Source: Catonella massiliensis (GTDB lineage: Bacteria > Bacillota > Clostridia > Lachnospirales > Lachnospiraceae). From it: 64,000 nucleotides of DNA. The DNA is taken from positions 1,116,001-1,180,000 of the forward strand of contig NZ_JAEPRJ010000001.1 in the NCBI RefSeq assembly GCF_016651435.1, written 5' to 3'. A model generated the notes under the pieces. That model was not told the origin of the DNA and made no database searches. It was given only the letters and a program-made list of their open reading frames with translations. Every line of letters starts with the position of its first letter. The first letter of the stretch is position 1. Below, piece by piece: positions 10,801 to 16,478 of this stretch. The position numbers were made by a program, and so were the translations under genes.

Positions 10801-11873
10801 GGAAGGGTAGCTTTGATGCAGAAGGAAATTTTGTAAATCCTGTGGAGATTACAGAAGGACTTGATAAGATTTTTGTTTATGACCTTGAGCAGAAAAAGTT
10901 AATAGTCAATATTCCGGACAATGACACATCATACAAGATATCATATATTACCGACTTTGCACCGGATGCAAAGAAGGGTGATGAGCTTGAAAATGATGTA
11001 GTCCTTATAGAAAAATCAAAGCAGATAGGTAGGAAAGTTGGTGTTAAGCACAGCATAGAAGCTAATGCTTGGGGAAGTCTTAAGGATATAAACTATGACA
11101 AGCTTCAGATCGTTAAGAAGAATGCCGATGGTGAAGAACTTGCAGGAGCAGAGTTTAGATTAAAGAGGCTTGCAGACTCTAACGTAACTGAGCAGGATAT
11201 GGGAACAGTAAAGACTGTTACAGATGGAGCAGTTATGTTTGAAAATATCGTTGCAGGCAGCTATGAGCTTACTGAGACAAAGGCTCCTGAAGGCTATGAG
11301 ACAAACGGAGTTACTTACAAGATAAAGGTGGTTGAGCTCGAAAATGGTGACTTAAACATTGCTTTAGACGGTAACTATGAAGGTCAGGCAACACTTGAGA
11401 AGAGAGTGCTTACGGTAATTAACAAGAAAAAACCTGTTACGCCTCCTACTCCGGTTAACCCAACACCTGAGAATCCTAAAAAGCCGGTTGACCCACCAAC
11501 ACCTGAGAATCCGACACCTCTGATTCCGGTTACACCTAAGACACCTGATACACCAACTCCAACACCTAGCATACCTTCATATCCAATAAACAATACACCT
11601 AATCCTAATGATCCTAACAGCCCTGATGAATTCGAGGTTATAGGAAATGATGGAACACCTCAGGGTAAGGTTGTAAAGGTGACTAAGCCTAATGGAAAGA
11701 AAGAGTATGTATTTGAAGATGATAAGACTCCTTTAGATGGCTTCAAGGCAAAGAAGAACCGTAAGGCGCTTCCTAAGACAGGTGGCGCGGCTACAACTTG
11801 GTACTACGCTGCCGGTGCAGGACTTGTACTTATGGCAGGTTTTGCATTTAGAAGACGTAAAGAAGAAATCTAA
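7833..11873 (+). CDS. Sortase-anchored SpaA-type adhesin-like surface protein, copy 3
   Basis: A 1,346-residue paralogue of copies 1 and 2 and the most diverged of the three. The ATG at 7833 has AAGGAGAG upstream. The protein has an N-terminal signal peptide, beta-rich adhesive modules with the shared segments SKIDWTIT, TKTITWTV and DAYVWWNNN, a SpaA/Cna-B domain at about 1090-1180 with an ELTETKAPEGYE motif, and a Pro-rich linker. LPKTG lies near residue 1313, followed by a membrane helix and an RRRKEE tail. The block between linker and LPKTG is nearly the same as in copy 2, while the adhesive part differs at many positions. Expected location is the cell wall, anchored by a sortase encoded elsewhere. 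The ligand is unknown. Confidence 0.92.
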   Translation: MWKKHGTALLGIILTLAILLTGVKLPEYVAAAGNDKTNLAKNVNVTIYQQDSSNVEKPVTGAINTANYIRMDVSFNAVFNKSLTEENRINKGDYIQFDLGSKLKINGSVNEVVRPVEDTASKLKICDAIFTCDDDGNIKVKFDFSNTDDAVFEKDSTSIGASVTLITDLSKFDFTTTNEKVIRIFGKDYQLGEIVGDVNLTKTGVLDVKNSKIDWTITAERYVRGVTPRVPLSIEGYTFRDYPKGGVNGNNFIEGTFTVNGKSRDESSGLSIATLRDTGYTNIMYYTVKADDLDPSNVGKAVLKYSTDVNFGGDFGSSGVRNYPNDIHLIKYGTSQFWSKHRDVTVRKMGEKLGSFNEGTKTITWTVEFNRPEYDLGDVTISDELTKDKTGRIPQKFEKAFVQTFDKTKNTWKEEKTELTPVVSGDNHTFTIPNVKERFLLTILTKVDADNYSSRFDNDAYVWWNNNIKFKTKLHASILDVHGGNGQIGTINKTAKSQLAVSSDNAFDAGLGEYISNEPEWTMTADKNTIAAPGDYYMYDAFIFDKNVRVDSDTINSTNGYSLRKLGESSAATLASGVSLEKLFPKNPAGDETMGRHQKLMNINKPITDATSGVTNNVYEVVKDGNVVGHVLEVKLVQGVDNFVKFKSKVMEHNLIVSEREDGLNRLQNYYLLASGGNVLLNKMVEYHYQSKLLDKQVLSRTAAKKFLTDYDVAAANNDVFDANNKIAIDNTETAYDKETRSVVFKISVNAKDIKDVQGDIGKFVLSDELSYHLKLVPIKKEEGRDKYFLIYKGEPALKYKDTSEADHRFGKFAHIPSDRARSVGSIVNAVGEPLSDKEISDNNIFALLDKDYYNNYNKIRFTFDKLNSPYVIFVKAELKSDEPMNEIGQVWNTAKMWIQGDERAYIQIEKTAKADYDDRFLWKNYDGDKIFIDKNGYIKWNLFYKPYKVYNDNNETKLRLEDQLKGNLVLRKEKGTANLAFNDDNYKIWKGSFDAEGNFVNPVEITEGLDKIFVYDLEQKKLIVNIPDNDTSYKISYITDFAPDAKKGDELENDVVLIEKSKQIGRKVGVKHSIEANAWGSLKDINYDKLQIVKKNADGEELAGAEFRLKRLADSNVTEQDMGTVKTVTDGAVMFENIVAGSYELTETKAPEGYETNGVTYKIKVVELENGDLNIALDGNYEGQATLEKRVLTVINKKKPVTPPTPVNPTPENPKKPVDPPTPENPTPLIPVTPKTPDTPTPTPSIPSYPINNTPNPNDPNSPDEFEVIGNDGTPQGKVVKVTKPNGKKEYVFEDDKTPLDGFKAKKNRKALPKTGGAATTWYYAAGAGLVLMAGFAFRRRKEEI

Positions 11874-11930
11874 TAGGATTCATCTGATTTACTTTTAGTA
11901 TATTATACATTAGGTAAATAAAAATATGAG

Positions 11931-11963
11931 ATTCCCACCCCGCTTGAGGGTGGGAGTTTTTTT
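11931..11963 (+). terminator. Rho-independent terminator of adhesin copy 3
   Basis: TCCCACCC and GGGTGGGA form a GC-rich stem over a short CGCTTGA loop, followed by seven T. It is unrelated in sequence to the terminators of copies 1 and 2, so the repeated unit stops before this point. Confidence 0.85.
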
Positions 11964-11984
11964 GCGCAACAGGGGATAACTGCC

Positions 11985-12034
11985 AAAGTAGGTGCAAAAC
12001 CAGATTGCATTTAAGCTTCAAAACTACAACGATT
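11985..12034. repeat. Solo IS30-type right-end sequence
   Basis: The stretch with GGTGCAAAACC, then TTGCATTTAAGCTTCAAAAC and TAC matches, base for base over most positions, the right end of the IS30 relic at 15029-15070. No transposase reading frame lies beside it. It is best read as the remnant of a second IS30-family insertion. Confidence 0.5.
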
Positions 12035-12064
12035 ACTTGACACAAACCATTCAACCCACTTCAG

Positions 12065-12093
12065 TTGACAAAGAGCCTTTTTTTCTGTATACT
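12065..12093 (+). promoter_or_regulatory. Orphan sigma-A-like promoter
   Basis: TTGACA (12065-12070), a 17-bp spacer and TATACT (12088-12093) make a near-consensus promoter reading right, towards the 3' end of the IS110 transposase on the opposite strand. No gene follows it: 12100-12290 holds only very short frames. It may be left from a gene that was lost or interrupted, or it may drive an RNA. The rest of 11,964-12,290 shows nothing else recognisable. Confidence 0.45.
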
Positions 12094-12341
12094 CGATTTA
12101 TCAAAAATATGAAGGGCAACAAAAATAACAAACGATATTAAAATTAATTTTTTCACGCAAGCAAAAAAAAACAACTGTATTCAAGTGATTGCCAATCATG
12201 ATCCGGACATTGCTCCGCATGTAATAGAACTGTGAGGTGGATAGTGTGAAAGAAAGTATAGGAAAGCCATAGATTGGCGCACTTAACTAAGCTGTCTAAG
12301 GCAGGCAACTTTTTGAAGTGTTATTGAGTTAGAAAATTCGA

Positions 12342-13616
12342 TTAAGAAGCTACTGGCTCATCAGGAGGAAGTAGTCCCTCTCGTTGCAATAGTTTCTTGG
12401 CTTGCTTGATAGCTTTTGCCTTTTGTTTTTCAATAAGAGCTTCAGGCACATCGATTTTATAAAGGTCGCTCGGATTCCACTGCTCGCCAGTAGACAGCAT
12501 TTGGTAGATGGCAGTAAGAATCATACGGGCAATAGCGATAATGGCTCTTTTCTTGCCACGACGTTTAACAAGAGATTCATATTTCTTTTTGTAGTAAGGA
12601 GATTGGTCAGATTTTACGGCTGCATGAGCACACTGTACTAATGCAGGTTTGAGGTAGACTCCGGCACGTGTAATCCGAACAGATTTCTTCTTACCAGCAG
12701 ATTCATTGCTGCCAGGTGTTAAACCAGCCCAACAGCATAAACGTTTGGAACTTGAGAACTGAGACATATCCGTACCGATTTCGGAGATGATAGTTATTGC
12801 ACTATCACATTTGACACCCGGAATGGTACAGAGGAACTGGACAGCATTTTCAAAATCAGGATTAGAAGAAATCATATTTTCTATCATTTTATCAACATCT
12901 TTGATTTCTGCTGTGATATAATCCATATGTGCGCGGACGAGGCGCATACGGTATTTTTGGGCATCAGTCATCTGATATCCTTCGACGGATTCTATAACAG
13001 CATCTTCTTTGGATTTGAGGCTCCGAAGAAGCTTAGATGCGATTTCTTCGTGGTTAATGGATGTACCCGATTGTTCAAGTAGATAGTCGATAATGGACGT
13101 GGATGACTTCCCAAAGATATCGGAAACAACAGAATCTAATGCAACATTACAAACAGTAAGAGCATTCTGGTATCGATTCTTTTCACTTGAACGGCAGGAA
13201 ACAAGCTTGCAACGATAGCGAGTGTATTCCCTGAGAATACGGACTATCTTACAAGGGATATAGCTGCCTTTGACAAGTCCGAGACGGAATAAATCCCCAA
13301 TCCATTTAGAATCTTTGGTATCATCTTTGTTGCCTTTCACAGCCTTTACCCACTTGGGATTGGCAATGACAACATTGATCTCATCTTCCAGAAGATTAAA
13401 GACAGGAACCCAGTATTTACCTGTGGATTCCATGCAGACATCATGACAATCATTGTCGAGAAGCCATTGCTTGAACTCAAGAATTGAATTGTTAAAGGTG
13501 GAAAAGCGCTTCTTTTGGTAAGATGGTTCAATGCCACCCGTAGTTTTTACAATCGTGGCAACGAGAAAAGATTTGTGAACATCGACACCACAACAGGTTT
13601 GGTAAGTAACTTTCAT
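12342..13616 (-). CDS. IS110-family DEDD transposase (bridge-RNA-guided recombinase type)
   Basis: A 424-residue transposase. The start at 13616 (MKVTYQ) follows AAAGGAGT on the minus strand. A longer in-frame extension to 13691 would place coding sequence upstream of that site. The N-terminal DEDD RuvC-like domain shows GVDVHKS near residue 11, MESTGKYW, and an acidic run KDDTKDSKW. The C-terminal IS116/IS110/IS902 domain contains CTIPGVKCDSA and CCWAGLTPGSNESAGKKK, where the family's catalytic Ser lies. Family members excise as circles and recombine at sites chosen by a bridge RNA from the element's non-coding end. The frame looks intact, so the element may be active. Confidence 0.93.
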   Translation of the reverse strand: MKVTYQTCCGVDVHKSFLVATIVKTTGGIEPSYQKKRFSTFNNSILEFKQWLLDNDCHDVCMESTGKYWVPVFNLLEDEINVVIANPKWVKAVKGNKDDTKDSKWIGDLFRLGLVKGSYIPCKIVRILREYTRYRCKLVSCRSSEKNRYQNALTVCNVALDSVVSDIFGKSSTSIIDYLLEQSGTSINHEEIASKLLRSLKSKEDAVIESVEGYQMTDAQKYRMRLVRAHMDYITAEIKDVDKMIENMISSNPDFENAVQFLCTIPGVKCDSAITIISEIGTDMSQFSSSKRLCCWAGLTPGSNESAGKKKSVRITRAGVYLKPALVQCAHAAVKSDQSPYYKKKYESLVKRRGKKRAIIAIARMILTAIYQMLSTGEQWNPSDLYKIDVPEALIEKQKAKAIKQAKKLLQREGLLPPDEPVAS

Positions 13617-13654
13617 AGTCAGACTCCTTTCGTAAATGATAAGAAGCCATTGAC

Positions 13655-13745
13655 TGAACTGCCACACAATTAAACTAAGGCGCTTAAGCAATTCTTAGTG
13701 TACGGATTCGTAATACCACTCATTTGTGCTTGAAAAGGCAGAACT
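13655..13745 (-). ncRNA. Candidate IS110 bridge RNA core
   Basis: The region lies just upstream of the transposase on the coding strand. Outer arms CTGCC and GGCAG (plus-strand positions 13737-13741 and 13659-13663), extended by a GCACAAAT/ATTGTGT pairing, enclose two internal hairpin loops. One has arms AGTG-TA/TACACT around TTACGAATCCG. The other has arms CTAAG/CTTAG around AATTGCTTAAGCGC. Two loops inside an outer stem fit the layout of a target-binding and a donor-binding loop in IS110 bridge RNAs. Identification rests on position and hand-drawn folding only. Confidence 0.35.
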
Positions 13746-13877
13746 TACACTGATTATTATGCTGTCTAAAACGAAGAAAGTTATTACAACTCCTCCTCAC
13801 GTGCTTTGTAGTATAGCTTCTTGCAAACCATTTTAAAGCATAACGTAGAGAGTTGAAACACTTTCATTACTATTTGT

Positions 13878-13896
13878 GCCGCCAGCCGAAGGCGGC
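13878..13896 (+). other. GC-rich hairpin in front of the DUF308 gene
   Basis: GCCGCC and GGCGGC flank the loop AGCCGAA, ending six bases before the GGAG ribosome binding site of the next gene. It could modulate translation initiation or be part of the transferred segment. The bases 13770-13877 between the IS110 element and this hairpin show no gene. Confidence 0.4.
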
Positions 13897-13911
13897 GGAA
13901 TGGAGATTATT

Positions 13912-14451
13912 ATGAAAACAAGTAGAATCGTAACCTTTATCCTTGGAATTGTGATGATCATTACGGGCATGTACTGCCTTATGAATCCGGTTATGACATA
14001 TATGACGCTCGGATATGTAGTCGGCGTCAATATGATCATTGACTCCGTTGGCGGTATCATACTCTGGCATGAAAGAAAGAAGGAGGGAATGTCCTCCGGT
14101 TGGGAGCTTGCCGGAGCGATTGCTTCTCTCGTATTTGGCATCATCCTGATCGGCAGTACGGCTATGCAGCTGATCGTAGATATGACAATTGTTTATCTTG
14201 CAGCAATCTGGCTGATCGTAGTAGGTGTGATCCGAATCATGGTGGCGCTTCGTATCCACAAAGTAAGAAAGGCTCTCGATGCAGAGATCCTTGGAAGACG
14301 CTGGTGGCTTATCCTTATTGCGGGAATCCTGCTCATTGTCTGCGGAGTGCTCAGCCTGTTCAATCCGACAGGTCTCATTGTTGCTATCGGAATCAATTTT
14401 GGATTGAACATTATTATTGCCGGGGCGAATATGATTGCTGTTGCGGCTTAA
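13912..14451 (+). CDS. DUF308 / HdeD-like integral membrane protein
   Basis: A 179-residue, very hydrophobic protein with about six membrane segments arranged as repeated short units. Examples are IVTFILGIVMIITGMY, WELAGAIASLVFGIIL, MTIVYLAAIWLIVVGV and WLILIAGILLIVCGV. This is the usual pattern of the DUF308 family to which the acid-resistance protein HdeD belongs. The ATG at 13912 follows GGAG by six bases. A GTG upstream at 13876 would put the ribosome binding site inside the gene. The gene is visibly richer in G and C than its neighbours and sits between an IS110 element and an IS30 relic, which suggests acquisition by transfer. Its function in this organism is unknown. Confidence 0.8.
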   Translation: MKTSRIVTFILGIVMIITGMYCLMNPVMTYMTLGYVVGVNMIIDSVGGIILWHERKKEGMSSGWELAGAIASLVFGIILIGSTAMQLIVDMTIVYLAAIWLIVVGVIRIMVALRIHKVRKALDAEILGRRWWLILIAGILLIVCGVLSLFNPTGLIVAIGINFGLNIIIAGANMIAVAA

Positions 14452-14481
14452 ACAAAGATAAGACTAAATGATAAATTATAT

Positions 14482-14527
14482 CAATAAAATCAGACTGAAT
14501 TTAATCAAATTTGGTTTGATTTTATTG
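14482..14527. terminator. AT-rich dyad, possible terminator of the DUF308 gene
   Basis: CAATAAAATCA (14482-14492) and TGATTTTATTG (14517-14527) are perfect inverted repeats around a 24-base loop. There is no clean U-run after the right arm, so termination is only a possibility. Confidence 0.35.
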
Positions 14528-14570
14528 CTTTGGGCGAAAAAAGAGTATAGCAAACAGACCTGAAACTGCA

Positions 14571-15063
14571 TCTTTCAGGTTAAATGCAACGGTTTTTAGT
14601 GTTGCGTTTACTTTGAAAGGTATTTACTTTATTCCTGTTTAGTGTTTTAATAGTTTTGGAGTCAAATTTACATCACTTTCGCTTATTATTTTAAGCTTTA
14701 GTTTTGTACATCCGTTGCACAGCTTTACCTTGGAACCGTTCCGGTGTTCACAGCTTCTTTTGTCATAATGTTCACAGTATTTTTTGGCAAGATGGCAGGA
14801 GCGGCATTTTTTATTACAGTCTTTGGAACCACATACATGCTTAACATTGCATCCATTATAATCATTGCAGTCACAGGAATTAGGCATTTTGACAAGTGAA
14901 TGCTTATGTATTTCTCTTGAAATGGTAGAAGGGGATTTCTCGAGGAAATCAGCAATACTTCTGATTGAAAAAACCTGTGCCAGCAACAATATCTTTCAAT
15001 GTAAATGCAACAGAGGTACCTGTCAGAGTAAGTGCAACACCATGTTGCATTTAAGTTGAAAAA
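14571..15063 (-). mobile_element. IS30-family relic with both inverted ends
   Basis: The left end reads TTTCAGGTTAAATGCAAC, and the reverse complement of the right end reads TTTCAACTTAAATGCAAC, each followed inside by GTGTTGC and then TTTA or CTTA. About 490 bp lie between, far short of a complete IS30 element of about 1 kb. The left end abuts a hairpin ACCTGAAA/TTTCAGGT (14558-14580). Confidence 0.65.
14639..14989 (-). pseudogene. Truncated IS30-family transposase
   Basis: The frame encodes an IS30-type helix-turn-helix, SIRSIADFLEKSPSTISREI, followed by the Cys-rich segment common in clostridial IS30 transposases and ending at CNGC. The DDE catalytic domain is absent, and the normal N-terminus is missing: a stop codon precedes the frame, and the T-run nearby suggests a frameshift. 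No ribosome binding site serves the TTG used as start. It cannot make an active transposase. Confidence 0.7.
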
Positions 15064-15104
15064 CTACTACGAAATCCTGCGCAAGCAGTAATTAAAATTT
15101 CGGC

Positions 15105-15133
15105 TTGACAAATGGAGTTAAATAGTGTAGAAT
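15105..15133 (+). promoter_or_regulatory. Sigma-A promoter of rpsU
   Basis: TTGACA (15105-15110), a 17-bp spacer and TAGAAT (15128-15133). The start of transcription would fall near 15140, giving a leader of about 73 nt with GGAGGGGAGG before the rpsU start codon. Confidence 0.75.
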
Positions 15134-15212
15134 ACCTATTGTGCTATGGTTATTATTACCCAATCAGTTGTCGGCACTAAATCTACAGCTGGAGGGGAGG
15201 GTTGGTGAGAGA

Positions 15213-15389
15213 ATGTCAAATGTAATCGTTAAAGAAAACGAAACTCTTGATAGCGCTCTTCGCCGTTTCAAGAGAAACTGCGCGAAGGCTGGTATTCAGC
15301 AGGAGATTCGTAAAAGAGAGCATTACGAGAAGCCATCTGTCAGACGTAAGAAAAAGTCTGAGGCTGCTAGAAAACGCAAATTCAAATAA
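15213..15389 (+). CDS. rpsU: 30S ribosomal protein S21
   Basis: A 58-residue basic protein whose whole length matches bS21: the opening [20 protein letters not shown] and a Lys/Arg-rich tail [16 protein letters not shown]21 sits on the 30S platform near the anti-Shine-Dalgarno region and helps initiation. The ATG at 15213 was chosen because the protein then starts exactly where the family starts. An upstream in-frame extension to 15141 has no family support. It is the first gene after the mobile island, with its own promoter and a terminator before phoH. Confidence 0.96.
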   Translation: MSNVIVKENETLDSALRRFKRNCAKAGIQQEIRKREHYEKPSVRRKKKSEAARKRKFK

Positions 15390-15402
15390 TTAAAGTTGAA
15401 AG

Positions 15403-15434
15403 GACGCAGTGTCGATATGGCTCTGCGTCTTTTT
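15403..15434 (+). terminator. Intergenic terminator between rpsU and phoH
   Basis: GACGCAG (15403-15409) and CTGCGTC (15423-15429) form a 7-bp stem followed by a T-rich run. It would allow high rpsU expression with partial read-through into phoH. Confidence 0.75.
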
Positions 15435-15479
15435 AGCGTATTAATTAGTTTTATTATTAACAATAAAGGAGCATATAAC

Positions 15480-16478
15480 TTGGCAGTTTCTGAAATTACA
15501 ATAAATATACCGGTTAGTCACGAGTCAAATGTATCAGGTGCATTTGACAGTAATATCAAGATAATAGAGAAGTCTTTTGGGGTAGAAGTAGTCTCAAGAG
15601 ATGGAGTTACACATATAAAAGGAAATAAAGAAGATGTGAGAGGGGCTCTTAAGGTAATGGAGCAGCTTTTAGCCCTTTCTCTTAGAGGAACTGATATAAC
15701 TGAGCAGCAGGTAAACTATGCCGTTTCCATTATCAAAGAGCCTGTAGATTCTGCTGAGAGTCTTGAAAGCATAGATAAAGAGATTATTGCACATACTGTG
15801 AGTGGTAAGCCTGTCAAGCCTAAGACTATCGGTCAGAAGAAGTATGTAGACCAGATTAAGAAGGATATTATAGTATTTGGACTGGGTCCTGCCGGTACGG
15901 GAAAGACCTATCTTGCTATGGCTATGGCTATTCAGGCCTTTAAGGATAACAAGATAGAGAGGATAATATTAACAAGACCTGCCATAGAGGCGGGAGAAAA
16001 GTTAGGATTCCTGCCGGGAGATTTACAAAGCAAGGTAGACCCTTATCTAAGGCCTTTATATGATGCCCTTAACCAGATAATGGGAGCAGAGACCTTTCAG
16101 GCAAATGCAGAAAAGGGACTTATAGAAGTCGCTCCTCTTGCCTATATGAGGGGAAGGACTCTTGATAATGCATTCATCATACTGGATGAGGCGCAGAATA
16201 CCACTCCTGCTCAGATGAAGATGTTTCTTACAAGAATAGGCTTTGGCTCTAAGGTTGTTATTACAGGAGATTTAACACAGAAAGACCTTGCAAACGGTGT
16301 CAAGTCAGGTCTTGAAGAGGCGGTTAAGATACTTAAGAATATTGAGGGGATAGGTTTTTCTAACCTGACCAACAAGGATGTGGTTCGTCATCCTTTAGTA
16401 CAAAGAATAGTTACTGCTTATGATGAGTACGAGAAGAAGAATCTGCATAAAGAAAATAAAAGGAGCTATCGTAGATGA
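15480..16478 (+). CDS. phoH: PhoH-family ATPase
   Basis: A 332-residue PhoH-like protein. I place the start at the TTG at 15480 because AAAGGA lies 9 bases upstream and the coding sequence then begins after the terminator. The longer frame from 15396 would run through the terminator hairpin. An N-terminal KH-like region precedes the P-loop ATPase domain, which has Walker A GPAGTGKT near residues 136-143 and Walker B IILDEAQNTT. PhoH proteins are found beside RNA-metabolism genes, and the phoH-pgpH-ybeY order here is a standard Firmicutes cluster. The exact substrate of PhoH is not established. It overlaps the next gene by four bases (ATGA), implying coupled translation. Confidence 0.93.
   Translation: MAVSEITINIPVSHESNVSGAFDSNIKIIEKSFGVEVVSRDGVTHIKGNKEDVRGALKVMEQLLALSLRGTDITEQQVNYAVSIIKEPVDSAESLESIDKEIIAHTVSGKPVKPKTIGQKKYVDQIKKDIIVFGLGPAGTGKTYLAMAMAIQAFKDNKIERIILTRPAIEAGEKLGFLPGDLQSKVDPYLRPLYDALNQIMGAETFQANAEKGLIEVAPLAYMRGRTLDNAFIILDEAQNTTPAQMKMFLTRIGFGSKVVITGDLTQKDLANGVKSGLEEAVKILKNIEGIGFSNLTNKDVVRHPLVQRIVTAYDEYEKKNLHKENKRSYRR

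Larger units (their letters stand above)
12291..13769 (-). mobile_element. IS110-family insertion sequence (proposed limits)
   Basis: GCTGTCTAA occurs on both sides of the transposase gene, at 12291-12299 and 13761-13769. If these mark the ends, the element is about 1.47 kb, a usual IS110 size, with about 50 bp after the transposase and about 150 bp before it. IS110 elements lack the long terminal inverted repeats of most IS, and none are seen here. The limits are inferred only from this short direct repeat. Confidence 0.55.

Noticed and set aside
11848..12054. A minus-strand frame over the end of adhesin copy 3 and its terminator.
   Set aside because: It runs through the terminator hairpin, lacks a ribosome binding site and resembles no protein family.
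12240..12290. The sequence left of the IS110 element as a tRNA or other target gene fragment.
   Set aside because: No cloverleaf, reading frame or known RNA could be recognised in the rejoined flanks.
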